A stretch of DNA of 64,000 nt from Plutella xylostella (GCF_932276165.1 NC_063991.1:1045001-1109000), one strand, 5' to 3'. Shown: positions 35,954-43,785, numbered from the stretch's first letter. Numbers and translations: made by a program. The notes: generated from the sequence alone by a model not told the origin.

Positions 35954-36598
35954 TTAGAGAATGATGCTCACTTGGCCAGGGCGTGTGCATCATCAATCAC
36001 CGGTTCTTATACAGGGTGTTGCAAAATTGATATACTAAGCCGAAACCTACACGTGCAGCATGTTATATCTAAGCCAAAAACTATTTTTTTTCGCGAATTT
36101 TCAAATTCTGATTTCAGTTTCGGGCTTAGATATAACATGCTGCACATGTAGGTTTCGGCTTAGTATACCCTTTTTGCAACACCCTGTAGAAGAAACCGAG
36201 CTGAAATAATTCAGAAAATAATAATATGTGGGGCCATCGCACACACAGCCATCCGACCCCAAGCTAGGCAGAGCCTGTGTTATGGGTATCGGACAGCTGA
36301 TATATCTACACAAATACATAGATAGATACATATTAAATATAAATATCAACACCCAAGACCTGGGTACAAATATCTGTCTTTAAACAAATATCTGTCCCAG
36401 CCGGGAATCGAACCCGGGACCTTCGGCATAGCAGTCAGGGTCACTAACCACTACGCCATTCGACCGTCCGCAGGTAAAAAGAGGTACCCTAAAGAGGAAC
36501 ACTGTGATAAGAACAAGAGGAAAGAAGAATTGCTACGAGCTCAGGAGTACCTGGATGAAGATGACAGTGAGGAGGGAATATCTCTGGATATAGAGTAA
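23601..36598 (+). CDS. Unrecognised secreted Lys-rich protein, six coding exons
   Basis: I assembled this gene from splice sites; the function is not recognised. The coding exons are 23601-23634, 24043-24634, 28280-28425, 33144-33287, 35582-35695 and 36474-36598 (stop TAA). All introns are GT-AG and the phases (1, 2, 1, 1, 1) join without a break, giving 1155 nt or 384 residues. Exon 1 gives a signal peptide (MRLCIIGLILV, continuing LSTLKL across the intron), so the product is probably secreted. Residues 20-100 are basic and helical (VEQLKQQIKEKLAKLHDY, RYRKKAMEKYQDHMRKIKQQ). Exon 3 (about 209-257) is amphipathic (KVNLKLFLWDFKSISLLLSK). The tail is acidic (LDEDDSEEGISLDIE). Few cysteines are present, so this is no disulfide-rich peptide. 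Exons 4 and 5 are each a multiple of three (144 and 114 nt) between phase-1 introns, so either could be skipped in frame. The introns hold many nested transposons. Confidence 0.75.
23733..23952 (-). mobile_element. Lep1-like repeat in intron 1
   Basis: Reverse copy with long (CAGA)n, ending about 90 bp before the exon 2 acceptor. Confidence 0.7.
24043..24634 (+). CDS. Secreted Lys-rich protein: exon 2
   Basis: Acceptor TTTGTCCTCAG|TATCT and donor AAAAG|GTAAGT. It encodes residues 12-208 in one frame, with the basic helical region and a more mixed end (KWVLCHGQITPFLIGQ). Confidence 0.8.
24793..26409. mobile_element. piggyBac-type non-autonomous element
   Basis: TTAA on both sides (24789-24792, 26410-26413) and inverted ends CACGTTCACGGACAAT / ATTGTCCGTGAACGTG. 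The host hAT sequence reads straight through GATTAAGATATAG in the copy at 11267, confirming the insertion point. No transposase frame; the interior repeats CGCCTGTAGCCGTAACCG-like motifs. Confidence 0.8.
26607..26800 (-). mobile_element. Lep1-like repeat
   Basis: Nested inside the hAT-like element, with a long (CAGA)n tract; the middle segment (GTATACCAAATTTCATT) is deleted. Confidence 0.7.
27600..27632. repeat. (CA)n microsatellite
   Basis: A run of CA units with few interruptions. Confidence 0.8.
27763..27930. repeat. Foldback MITE
   Basis: The ends GTGATGTCGATTCTAAAGGC and the inverted CTCAGAATAGACATCAGTA-like end surround inner arms AATTCTAATTTTAACGCTGT / ACAGCATTGAAATTAGAATT. Confidence 0.6.
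27947..28262 (-). repeat. tRNA-derived SINE, family C
   Basis: Reverse copy; the head CAGGATTTGAACCCACGGCC is cut at its 5' end about 17 bp before the exon 3 acceptor. Confidence 0.8.
28280..28425 (+). CDS. Secreted Lys-rich protein: exon 3
   Basis: Acceptor AAATTACAG|GATT and donor TTACAA|GTAAGT; 146 nt, phase 2 in and phase 1 out. It encodes IMLLLTLSVEAETKDERAAV and then KVNLKLFLWDFKSISLLLSK. Confidence 0.75.
28436..28655 (+). mobile_element. Lep1-like repeat
   Basis: Starts about 10 nt after the exon 3 donor. Confidence 0.75.
28668..28795 (-). mobile_element. CR1-like LINE 3' UTR fragment
   Basis: The reverse complement contains a GCTCTTAGCGATAAGGCCGCC block like the 3' UTR of the LINE at 5880-10480. 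Confidence 0.5.
28955..29315 (+). repeat. 5S-rRNA-derived SINE (SINE3-like)
   Basis: The head TGATCGCTGAGGTTAAGCAA ... CAGCCATTGGATGGGTGACC matches the internal promoter half of 5S rRNA. The body has GGTCCCGGTTGCTGCTTCGG and the tail CCCCAGCAGTGGGGACGC. Headless fragments are at 3025, 42899 and 59652. Confidence 0.75.
29338..29537 (-). repeat. SINE family C, headless
   Basis: Matches the 27947 copy from CACTCACGACTGTAATCCCC to TCCATCACCGTA; the tRNA-like head is missing. Confidence 0.65.
29667..30956. mobile_element. Foldback element with tandem core (type 1 arms)
   Basis: Flanked by 9-bp direct repeats GTGTAAGTA (29658-29666, 30957-30965). The ends GGGTACACTACATAATTCCG and GGGAACACCCAAATATTCCG (reverse) are partly matched. 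The arms are made of degenerate units such as TTCCGAATAACGAAAATCAC on the left and their inverse (CGTGATTATAATATTCG) on the right. The centre is a 170-bp tandem repeat. No credible protein; it shares its GC-rich core with the elements at 35104, 48233 and 56270. Confidence 0.65.
30044..30640 (+). repeat. 170-bp tandem repeat, 3.6 copies
   Basis: Units start GAAACGCTCCGC at 30044, 30214, 30384 and 30534; the third lacks 20 bp of the TCCGC/TTCGC run. Each contains CACGCTCCTCCTCGCTTTGC and TCGTCGTCGCACCTATC. Confidence 0.9.
31016..31105 (+). mobile_element. CR1-like LINE 3' UTR fragment
   Basis: TCTGGTAGAGATTGCTTTAAGC and GCCGCCTTTTTGTACAA match the 3' UTR block of the intact LINE. Confidence 0.5.
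31106..31515 (+). mobile_element. RTE-type LINE 3' end with a MITE inside
   Basis: Reads AQRWAGPPARWTDDI, is interrupted by the MITE at 31161-31394, and continues to GCAGTGGACGTCCTATGGCT and a (GAT)n tail. A 5'-truncated dead copy. Confidence 0.6.
31161..31394. repeat. TA-flanked MITE
   Basis: Inverted ends TCGCACCTTTAGTACAATAG / TATTGTACTAAAGGTGCGA are each bounded by TA, inside a LINE fragment that reads across the site. Confidence 0.75.
31882..32390. mobile_element. hAT-like MITE (TACCGGTA family)
   Basis: Ends TAGGGCATGCAATACCG / CGGTATTGCATGCCCTA and 8-bp duplications GTACCCAC on both sides (31874-31881, 32391-32398). Confidence 0.85.
32800..32978. repeat. Foldback MITE (ACAGGTTTTGCAA family)
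   Basis: Arms AAAACTATAAAAGTTTACGT / ACGTAAACTTTTATAGTTT around GATAGTTTCCGCTAGAGGCG. Relatives are at 43137, 57416 and 60548. Confidence 0.65.
33144..33287 (+). CDS. Secreted Lys-rich protein: exon 4
   Basis: Acceptor CAATATTTCAG|AGAACG, donor TTTCAAG|GTATTT; 144 nt, phase 1 to phase 1. It encodes KNGKHTWKNLKTAVKYLFKK and KIYRPPCVIEGFQ. The symmetric phase allows in-frame skipping. The donor is weaker than the others. Confidence 0.7.
33302..34013 (-). mobile_element. Lep1-like repeat split by a TTAA element
   Basis: The two parts (33302-33335 and 33827-34013) join perfectly at TTAA once the insert is removed. It begins about 14 nt after the exon 4 donor. Confidence 0.75.
33336..33826. mobile_element. 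TTAA-flanked non-autonomous element, 491 bp
   Basis: TTAA on both sides and inverted ends GAGGAGAGTATA / TATACTCTCCTC. Non-coding; piggyBac-type target choice inferred from the TTAA. Confidence 0.75.
34013..34125 (-). mobile_element. LINE 3' UTR fragment
   Basis: Reverse of a 3' end with GGTAGAGAATGCTCTTAGCA and TGTGCAATAAAAGT; similar fragments are at 39078-39175 and 39760-39830. Confidence 0.5.
34200..34596. repeat. TA-flanked MITE (CAGGGTGTTGCAAAA) holding a SINE
   Basis: Ends CAGGGTGTTGCAAAAAAGGT / TACCCTTTTTGCAACACCCTG bounded by TA. A reverse SINE family B copy (34272-34538) sits in its centre. Empty copies are at 36012 and 39267. Confidence 0.8.
34272..34538 (-). repeat. tRNA-derived SINE, family B
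   Basis: Full reverse copy nested in the MITE above. Confidence 0.85.
34692..34893. repeat. GC-rich foldback MITE
   Basis: Ends AGGCCTGGGTCTCCTATTTA / TAAATAGGAGACCCGGGCCT; second copy at 60255-60464 near the DH-PBAN gene. Confidence 0.75.
34898..35043. repeat. Foldback MITE
   Basis: Arms ATGAATTTTCATCGTGAACG / CGTTCACGATGAAAACTCAT. Confidence 0.65.
35104..35425 (+). mobile_element. Half copy of foldback element (type 2 arms)
   Basis: Starts in the GC-rich core (AAAGCGGAGCGGAGCGTTTC), passes GCTATGTAGGGAGACGCTCC and runs through one arm to AAAAAGGTAGAACC. The other half is missing. Compare 56270-57044. Confidence 0.65.
35428..35535 (+). mobile_element. Lep1-like 3' part
   Basis: From TTTGGTATACATATGGTCTA to GGGAACAGCTAGT, about 45 nt before the exon 5 acceptor. 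Confidence 0.65.
35582..35695 (+). CDS. Secreted Lys-rich protein: exon 5
   Basis: Acceptor CACATTCCAG|GTTCA, donor GAAAAAG|GTAACA; 114 nt, phase 1 to 1. It encodes STRVPTTINDLSYETTTEDA and then RTEEDTACLKDVESFEK, a Thr/Glu-rich linker. Confidence 0.75.
35907..35953 (+). repeat. (ACGGCA)n minisatellite
   Basis: About eight AACGGC/ACGGCA hexamers in intron 5. Confidence 0.9.
36012..36186. repeat. TA-flanked MITE (CAGGGTGTTGCAAAA)
   Basis: Near-perfect hairpin of about 175 bp, bounded by TA. Arms include AGCCGAAACCTACACGTGCA / TGCACATGTAGGTTTCGGCT. Confidence 0.85.
36228..36472 (-). repeat. tRNA-derived SINE (family B subtype) abutting exon 6
   Basis: Reverse copy whose head CCACTACGCCATTCGACCGT is followed directly by CCGCAG|GTAAAA, the exon 6 acceptor. 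The SINE therefore supplies the branch and pyrimidine region of that splice site. Confidence 0.8.
36474..36598 (+). CDS. Secreted Lys-rich protein: exon 6 and stop
   Basis: Acceptor GACCGTCCGCAG|GTAAAAAG; phase 1 in; 41 codons plus TAA. Very hydrophilic: GKKRYPKEEHCDKNKRKEEL, then an acidic end EDDSEEGISLDIE. The weak pyrimidine tract is SINE-derived. Confidence 0.7.
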
Positions 36599-36702
36599 CC
36601 TCTAAAGTCTGTTTTTTTATGGCAGATAGGGTAGATAATAAGATAAGATAAGATACATTTATTAAATTTTCCCAAAAATCATACAAATTATAACTATTCT
36701 AA

Positions 36703-36808
36703 GGGCGTCTTGCAAATTAAATCTATAACCTCTTGCTCTGACATTATACTGTCAGAGCAAGAGACAAACTATTTAATTTTATTTAACTTTGTTGTGCAAG
36801 ACGCCCTA
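36703..36808. repeat. Foldback MITE
   Basis: Ends AGGGCGTCTTGCAAATTAAA / TTGTGCAAGACGCCCT with inner TGCTCTGACA / TGTCAGAGCA hairpin. Confidence 0.7.
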
Positions 36809-37061
36809 AATATGTTAAACTTAAATTAAAAACTTGGCCGGTAAACGGTGGCCAGTTACATTAATTGGTAAACATTAATGTAACTGGCCACCCACAATAA
36901 CTGGCCACACGGATTTTTATGCGCCTAAAATAAGATACACGATGACCACACGCCATCTGTTATTGCTTGACACTAACCATTAGTATGTAGTCGTTCATTT
37001 TAGTTCTCACTTATTCCGCTTGAAGGATTGGTCTTCAAAATACCTACTAAATTTACAGATC

Positions 37062-37162
37062 CTGAACGGTACACCGACAGTCGATTGTCCCGAGATAATC
37101 TCGGGACAAGGCAATTAATTGCGGGTTGTTAAATGATGATGAACCGTTCAGAATCTGTCAAT
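37062..37162. repeat. Foldback MITE (GAACGGTTCATCAACAG family)
   Basis: Inverted CCTGAACGGTACACCGACAG / GATGATGAACCGTTCAGAAT around TGTCCCGAGATAATCTCGGG. Relatives at 27660-27750 and 60121-60240. Confidence 0.55.
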
Positions 37163-37352
37163 TTAGTATCTAAGATTAAAAAACAGACTTTCGAGGGTTA
37201 CTCTATACTGACGAAAAACGAACGAATAAATATGTGGGGACATCTCACACACGGCCATCCGGCGGCCGGCCGCAAGCTAGGCAGAACCTGTGTTATGGGT
37301 GTCGGACAGCTGATATATCTACACAAATACATAGATAAATAGATACTAAATA

Positions 37353-38560
37353 CAGGGTGACTTTTTAGTCACTAACGAAATTTTTTCCATGAGTTAGGTA
37401 TGTACAATAGAGTCGATTTCAATGAAAAAATTAGTAGGTAAATTTTTCATGATTTATTTTTTTTGTATCCCGAAATATTGGTAAAATATGGTCACTGAGT
37501 CACTGAGCAATAAATGTTAAAAGCGATAGGTTTCTCACGAAACAAACAAAGCCGAAATTAGACCTTATTGCCGCCATAAACCAATAAACTCTCGTTTAGC
37601 GTGAGAAAGGGGCGGAGCTTCATTTTGCAAAGGATGCCGCCGCTAATGGGTAATGCGTCATCGATCTGACGTCAGTCGCCTGCGCACCGCCGCGTCACAC
37701 GTGTCTGTTTACTCAAAAACCCTTTTTCTTTCGATGCGCGCGCACCCCGGCCCCGGGCCGACTTGTGTTGTGTTTGTGTGTGTGTGCTTAATGTATTCTA
37801 ACCAAGAGTAGGAGTAGGTATGTCGAAGAGTCCCAAAATCTCGCAGACCTCAGAAATAAGATAATTGTCGCTTTCGAGGAAGTGAAAAATTACATTGTGG
37901 TGTTAAATAAATTAAAATACAATGAGTTGAAAGTGTTGTGACGTGCCAGACTTTGTGTAGATGTGTAGAAGGGACTCCACTTCGAACAATTTGATACTTC
38001 ATCAATTGTTCATCACTTACAGTGATTGAGGAAGTGTGTGCTAATTACGGTGTTGCGGTAAGGTCCCCTTGGATTTGGATTTTTTATTGCAATTTGACGG
38101 TTCTAACTCTAACCCCTTGAAAGTATGGGGAAAATCATTGAGCAACTTATGAATTTATTTGAAACTAGCTGTTCCCGCGAGCTTGGCTTCGCCTTAAATA
38201 GTTTTCGTGTGGGAATTCCGCGATAAAAAGTAGCCTATGTTCTTTTTCAAGGACGAGACCATCTGTATACCAAATTTCATTCAAATCCGTTCAGTAGTTT
38301 TGGGCGTGAAAGAGTAACAGACAGACAGACACAATTACTTTCGCTTAGTTAGGATTCGCGGGCAAGTGGGCGTGGCCAGACGCGCTACTCGCGCTACTCG
38401 CGCACGGTGACCATGAGTCTTGGTTTTCTGGAGAAAACTTTGTGTGCCAATATCTTATAATTTTAGTACTGAAAGGTACTGAAAGAAAATACACGTAAGT
38501 TATATTTTTAACCAAGGAATGTTGTATTACAATTTCGTTACTGACTAAAAAGTCACCCTG
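37353..38560. mobile_element. TA-flanked non-autonomous DNA transposon, 1.2 kb
   Basis: Inverted ends CAGGGTGACTTTTTAGTCAC / GACTAAAAAGTCACCCTG bounded by TA, interrupting a SINE. No transposase. The interior holds a GC-rich block (37620-37770) with TGACGTCAG, GGGGCGGAGC and a GTGTGTG tract, unlike other MITEs here, and a Lep1-like copy. Confidence 0.75.
38164..38356 (-). mobile_element. Lep1-like repeat
   Basis: Reverse copy nested in the 1.2-kb element; diverged, with a shortened 3' end. Confidence 0.65.
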
Positions 38561-38704
38561 TATAAATATCAACACCCAAGACCCGAGTACAAATATCTGT
38601 CTTTAAACAAATATCTGCCCCAGCCGGGAATCGAACCCGGGACCTTCGGCATATAACGAGAATAACGAGATAGCGTACCAAAACTTTGTTTTTCGTTATA
38701 TAAG

Positions 38705-38830
38705 AGTGACCCCCTGCCCGGCTGCACGGATCGGTTATCGACGTCGATAAACGTCCCTCCCTATATCGCGATAAATCAGCGATATGATTGGCGCAGCGTG
38801 CATTAACCGAGTTTATCTACGTCGGTAAAG
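38705..38830. repeat. Foldback MITE (TTATCGACGTCGATAA family)
   Basis: Contains GGTTATCGACGTCGATAAAC and the inverted GTTTATCTACGTCGGTAAAG. Relatives at 44512-44580 and, in DH-PBAN introns, 61184-61316 and 62037-62184. Confidence 0.6.
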
Positions 38831-39266
38831 ATTATATGTACTTATTAATATTCTACTAGTTATTTAGTAAATCATAACAGTTGCATAAAATAAACAGTAT
38901 ACATAAGTAAAAAAATCTACCTACAGACAATCTTCGTAGTACTTACCTATTATAATTTTATTTCTTTTCAACCCTTGTGAAAAAGAGGGGTGTTATAAGT
39001 TTACCGTGACTGTATGTGTGTGAGTATCTGTATGTCAAAATAAGGTGCCAATATTTCAGTCACTAGATTATTTATTTATTTAACTCTTTATTGTACAAAT
39101 AAATAAAAGTAGAAAGGGTGGACTTAATGCTAAAAGCATTTTCTGCCAGTCAACCCGCAGGAGGTAGGTTAGGTATTATCGTCACAAATATACGTAATCA
39201 TAGTTTCTAACTAAAGCGAAGCCAGGTTCACTAATAATACACTCAGCTTCAATGACGCTAATTATA

Positions 39267-39448
39267 CAGGGTGTTGCAAAAAGGGTATACTAAGCCGAAT
39301 CCTACATGTACAGCATGGTATATCTAAGCCCAAAACTGAACGAACTTTTTTTTCGCGAATTTTGAAGTTCTGATTTCAGTTTCGGGCTTAGATATACCAT
39401 GCTGCACATGTAGGTTTAGGCTTAGTATACCCTTTTTGCAACACCCTG
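39267..39448. repeat. TA-flanked MITE (CAGGGTGTTGCAAAA)
   Basis: Near-perfect hairpin, empty version of the element at 34200. Confidence 0.85.
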
Positions 39449-39642
39449 TAGTTTACTTGATAAGTCACTAAATATACCTTTCAGAGGATAGAGCTATTAC
39501 GTTTCAGAGAACTAACTGCAGGAGCCTTAGATAAACAACTGAACTAGATGGAGTGTCAGCGCAAATAAGAAACGACAAATAACACCCCACTTCTACCACT
39601 GAGGCCTTATTTAGAATTAGTTTGGTTAGAAGATTATTTAAG

Positions 39643-39762
39643 AATGGTGGTAGCTCAGCCGGGTAAGCGCCCGCTTCTCACGCCAGAGATGCGGGTTCGA
39701 ATCCCGGCGCTGACATGTACGTACCAATGAGTTTCTTTTAACTTAAGTTCAATGTATACCAT
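39643..39762 (+). repeat. SINE family A, 3' truncated
   Basis: Head GGTAGCTCAGCCGGGTAAGC to CCAATGAGTTTCTTTTAACT; the rest is replaced by a reverse LINE 3' end. Confidence 0.75.
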
Positions 39763-40240
39763 TATTATTAAATTCTTTATTGCACAAAGTAAATTGGTAC
39801 AAAGGCGAACTTAATGCTAGCAAATAAAAATAAAATACCTAATAATATAAAATACTTTTAGGGCCTGAAAATATTCTACCCTTAATAAACAGGAGTTTAT
39901 CAAAGGTAGAATATTTCTTTTAGTTCGCTGCCGTCGCCCGGGATGGTTCCGAGGAGGCTGGCAGCGTTCCCTCTCTGTATAGCCAGGCTGATGCGCTGGC
40001 TGAGATAGCTGCCAGCCCTCTGGTCCCTTGATACCTCGACCAGGCGCGACGAAAGTTCTTTTACTAATCGTCGCGCTTCGGGTCCCCACGGCCCCAGGGT
40101 CTCAACCCCAAACGGCACAAATATGTCAGACAGACCGTTGTATTTGCGCCGTTTGAGGTTTTCTGCAGCAGCCGCCGCCGTGCCCGCCGCCGCGGCACTG
40201 CATGCTAGCAGCATTTTCTACCAGTTAACCTTTGGTGATG
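39763..40240 (-). mobile_element. LINE C-terminal fragment with 3' UTR
   Basis: The minus strand encodes YNGLSDIFVPFGVETLGPWG and RISLAIQRGNAASLLGTIPG, a conserved C-terminal tail of an arthropod LINE. It ends shortly before an AATAAAGAATTT 3' end at about 39770. No reverse transcriptase domain. Confidence 0.6.
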
Positions 40241-40387
40241 TTGAAAAAGTGATTGGTAGTGCTTAAGGCTTTGAAGAAAGAAGATGGTTTATATTGAGTA
40301 CTTAATAGTGGGCTGAAAAGTTTCCGACCTAACATAGCTACAAGATTTTTTTTCTTAAAATTTATTTTTATTCGTCTACATAGTCTC

Positions 40388-40870
40388 TCATATAGTAATT
40401 AGGCGGCGCCAAAACTCGGATTTATTGCGCCTAAACTGCGCCAACAGAGCATTGGAAATGTCCATTCGAACACGTCGTTGGTCTGACGTTAGCAAACGCG
40501 GCAGCCAACGCGCGGACAGCCTTCTCATGCCTAAATCTTGATTTAATATGTGACAAACACGTTCTCTGGACATTTTCATTGCCTCTGCTATCTCTCTCAC
40601 TTTAATTCGGCGGTCGTCTAACTCCATTTGGTGAACTTTAGCGATGTTATCGTCAGTAGTTGCAGTTTTTAGACGTCCCGAACGTTCATCATCTCCGAAG
40701 CTCTTACGGCCACGTTTAAATTCGGCTGCCCAAAATTTTACTGTGGTAAATGACGGTGAAGAGTCCCCGTACACAGAATCTAACTCATCTTTGATTTGAG
40801 TAGGGGCATTCCCTTTCAAAAACAAATATTTTAAGACAGCTCGATACTCGATTTTTTCCATTTTCACCAT
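40388..40870 (-). pseudogene. mariner transposase, N-terminal DNA-binding half only
   Basis: A 160-residue frame with the two helix-turn-helix regions of mariner transposases: YRAVLKYLFLKGNAPTQIKD, then SGRLKTATTDDNIAKVHQM and REIAEAMKMSRERVCHILNQ, ending LLAQFRRNKSEFWRRLITI and a stop. Intact mariner transposases are about 345 residues with a D,D34D catalytic domain starting just after this point. All catalytic aspartates are missing and the 3' terminal repeat follows about 50-80 nt later, so the deletion is precise on the catalytic half. The frame itself is clean, so the product could in principle still bind mariner ends. Confidence 0.85.
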
Positions 40871-41059
40871 GGAAGTAATAATACAACAGGAATGCGCACT
40901 GCATCAAAAAAACGAGCCGACAGAGATAGCCAGCACGGAGCTCTCCATCTCTTTCTATTTTTGGTGACCATAATTTTAGGTAATTCATGAGACATCACTT
41001 CTAATCTATCATGTCGCGAATAGGTGTCAAATGTCGATGGTCTCAAAGTCACCTATTAT

Positions 41060-42025
41060 TCAAATAATTCGATTGCAATGTAGGTACGAATGTATTTTGG
41101 TGATATGATTTGCTATGTTTCTTCATTGGAAGGAAGGCTGAAATTTGGGAAACTATAATTTTAAGTAAATAAAAAATTAAGTTGGGTGTAGTGTTGACAA
41201 GAAAGTGTCAAAACAGGTTAACATTAAACGCAACTATGTACCTAAAACGTGTTTACTCTGTGGGTGTTCCGTTTACATAGTCTAGTTGATGAAAATCATA
41301 AGATTTCAAAAAAAAAATTGCAACCTAAGTGCTTCCGCCGGTTTTCAGCTTGATAAATTATCTTATAATACTCATATCTATCACCAAAAAAATCAACAGC
41401 TCATAACTCATTACCAGCCTTATAAGATAACAGCCACAATAATACCTAATGATACTTAGGTATAAAATAAAACAAAAAGTTGAATGAAACAGGTCCTAAT
41501 TAATGAAAAGTGATTCAAAAGTACGAATGAATGGTCACCCTAACCATAACGTCTCTCACAACAGTATTAAACGTCATCCGTCATCTTGACAACTTCGGTC
41601 TTGTCGTAAAGTATTTAGAAAAACTACCAATATTTTTTATGAAATTATTATTCATACAAATACCAAATATTTAATTAAAATTACATGTTTATAATGATTT
41701 ATTATAAATTTGTTTTTGAAAATGATATGATATACAGTAGTCTATAAGTTAATTTAATATTTTTTTTTGCATAGCTCTCTTCGTACAAAATCTACTAAAG
41801 TTTACACAACTAAATCCTGGCAATTGTTAGAAAGAGAGGAAGGGCTCTGTGGTAACCCTCTCTATCGGCTCGCGGCCTCTTTCACTTCAAATATAAATCT
41901 TAAGTTGAATTCGTTAGGTCTATTTTTGTTTGCATCATTTTGGTGAGTGGTTCCTGTTGTATTATTACTTCCATGATTTTCACAGAAATGCTCACATCGA
42001 CTCACTCAAACGACTGTAAAATAAA
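41060..42025. other. Unassigned AT-rich insert within mariner
   Basis: No frame or repeat recognised; it lies where a mariner 5' UTR of under 200 bp would be expected. Confidence 0.4.
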
Positions 42026-42164
42026 AACCGCGCGTCAAAAATGGCTGAAACTTTGAAGTGTTGCTGTCAAAAGATGCACAATTACATTCCCTGACTTTAA
42101 TTGATGTGTGCTACCATCTTCACGTTGAGGTCGGAAACTTTTCAGACCACAAATTCAAGTTCAA

Positions 42165-42352
42165 ATTCAACCTGATCTAGTAAATCTAGATAATGTGTAC
42201 CCAGTGGTACTACCCACCAACCCACAGTAGACCAGCGTGGTGGGAAATGGTCCAAGCTTAGGAAGGCAGTATAGACCTTGGGGACATGCACAAATGTTCC
42301 ACTCGAGAGAGCCAGGTGCAGGTACTTATTACTCCCCCACAGAGAGAATAGA
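42165..42352 (+). repeat. SINE family A, 3' part
   Basis: CACCAACCCACAGTAGACCA to CCCCCACAGAGAGAATAGAA; the tRNA-like head is missing. Confidence 0.65.
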
Positions 42353-42454
42353 AGATTAGTGACCTTATTCATTGACAGAGGCCGTGCAGAGCCGAAGACC
42401 GTTGGTTTACAGCAGTTCTTGATGGTAAAAACGATTAGAAAAATGTAGCGTGGG

Positions 42455-42575
42455 TCACCCTCCAATCCTCTGGACTTCCTCATCCAACCATAAGATAGCC
42501 AGTTGTAATTGGATGAGGAAGGCTGAAGACAGAGTGTTGTGGCTTCACCTCTGGCAAAGGTTGATGATTATTAAG
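42455..42575 (+). mobile_element. RTE-type LINE scrap
   Basis: GGATGAGGAAGGCTGAAGAC and TTGTGGCTTCACCTCTGGCA match the RTE C terminus; a duplicated end is inverted beside it (TGGACTTCCTCATCCAACC). Confidence 0.45.
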
Positions 42576-42670
42576 TTTCGTAATAGATCCCAGAGACTAT
42601 AACACTAATACGGTGGTATTAGTAAGTAGTTTTGCAATTTACGAAAACGTTTTTTTTTGTTATCTGCGTA

Positions 42671-42892
42671 CAGTGCCACAAACTTATCTGTTCCGGTGAC
42701 AGCTCACGTAAATGTGTAATATTTCTTAATTCTATAAGATTTTAAGTTTGCCAGTAATAGTAATTCGCGCTTGTGGTTTCAATAAACCCATCTAATCTAT
42801 ATCAATATATAATTCATTAGTAAACAATGAGATATGGATCAATTTAGTTCGCTCTCACCGGAACAGATAAGTTTGTCGCACTATACTTACAT
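42671..42892. repeat. TA-flanked MITE (mariner-like ends)
   Basis: Opposite-orientation copy of 12133-12344; ends AGTGCCACAAACTTATCTGT / CAGATAAGTTTGTCGCACT. Confidence 0.8.
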
Positions 42893-42898
42893 TATCGT

Positions 42899-43104
42899 CG
42901 TTAAGCCTAGTCAGAGGCCTTCGGGCGGCTTGAAAACATCTGACAGTCGGGTTGCCCACTTACCCGACAACTTGCATTGTACTCATTCAAAAACGGCGAT
43001 ACGGCTCGCGACCTATCACGTGAGTACAATGCACAGCGAAAAGCGGGTGACTCGCTTGCGAGTCACCTCTGACTACCCCTTCGGGGATTACAGTCGTGAG
43101 CATA
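42899..43104 (+). repeat. 5S-SINE fragment joined to SINE family C tail
   Basis: GTTAAGCCTAGTCAGAGGCC ... GTCGGGTTGCCCACTTACCC (5S-type SINE body) runs into CACGTGAGTACAATGCACAG and CTTCGGGGATTACAGTCGTG (family C tail). Confidence 0.6.
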
Positions 43105-43439
43105 TGTATGTACTTACATTATGTGTCATGATTTACATGATAGTTTCCGCTAGAGGCGCCACTTTGTATGCGAGAAAACGTGAACTTCTATACTTTTCGA
43201 CAAACTATCAAATGTGAGTTTTGACTCACAGATTAAGTAAGCATAAATTTACTATGTGGCATATACTATAAGACTTATGTAGCGGACTATACCTATTGTT
43301 GTGGTTACGTCGTCGTGTTTGCAGTAAACATTGTATGCCCTGTGTACTTACACAACCTACATGACTATAACCACATAATAACTAGGTAGTAACTCTATAA
43401 CTTTCATGATGTGTACCATTATTTAAAACCGTGATACTT

Positions 43440-43785
43440 TATGTTATGCTATGGAGAGAGCTATGCTTGGGGTTTCTCTGATGGATCGTATCAGAAATGA
43501 GGTTATCCGTCAGAGGACCAAGGTTATATACCGACATCGCTGCCAAAATATGCAAGCTGAAGTAGCAGTTCCGGAGAACCGACAACTGATGGAGTAGACG
43601 AGTTCTCGAGTGGAGACCACGAACAGGCAAACGCAGAGTGGGACGCCCTCCTGCCCGCTGGACTGACGACCTTAGGCGGGTAGCCGGTAGTGGTTGGATG
43701 AGGAAGGCCGAGGACCGAGTGTGGTGGCGCTCCTTGGAAGAGGCCTATGTCCAGCAGTGGATGATTAATGGCTGATGATGATGAC
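43440..43785 (+). mobile_element. RTE-type LINE 3' end, fragment
   Basis: Plus-strand version of 672-1060: ERAMLGVSLMDRIRNEVIRQ, later RPPARWTDDLRRVAGSGWMR and a QQWMING end with (GAT)n. Confidence 0.7.

Larger units (their letters stand above)
37220..38652 (-). repeat. SINE (family B subtype) split by a 1.2-kb element
   Basis: The SINE tail lies at 37220-37352 and its head at 38561-38652. The join is continuous across a TA when the insert is removed. Confidence 0.75.
40308..42150 (-). mobile_element. mariner element, internally deleted and expanded
   Basis: Ends GTGGGCTGAAAAGTTTCCGA (left) and TCGGAAACTTTTCAGACCAC (right) are an inverted pair. TA precedes the left end. The transposase frame (40388-40870) keeps only its N-terminal half. 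Between the ORF start and the right end there is more than 1.1 kb, partly unrelated AT-rich sequence, so the copy has also gained an insertion. Confidence 0.75.

Noticed and set aside
35840..36151. Frame over the (ACGGCA)n minisatellite
   Set aside because: Hexamer repeats leave all frames open; it lies in intron 5 of the six-exon gene.
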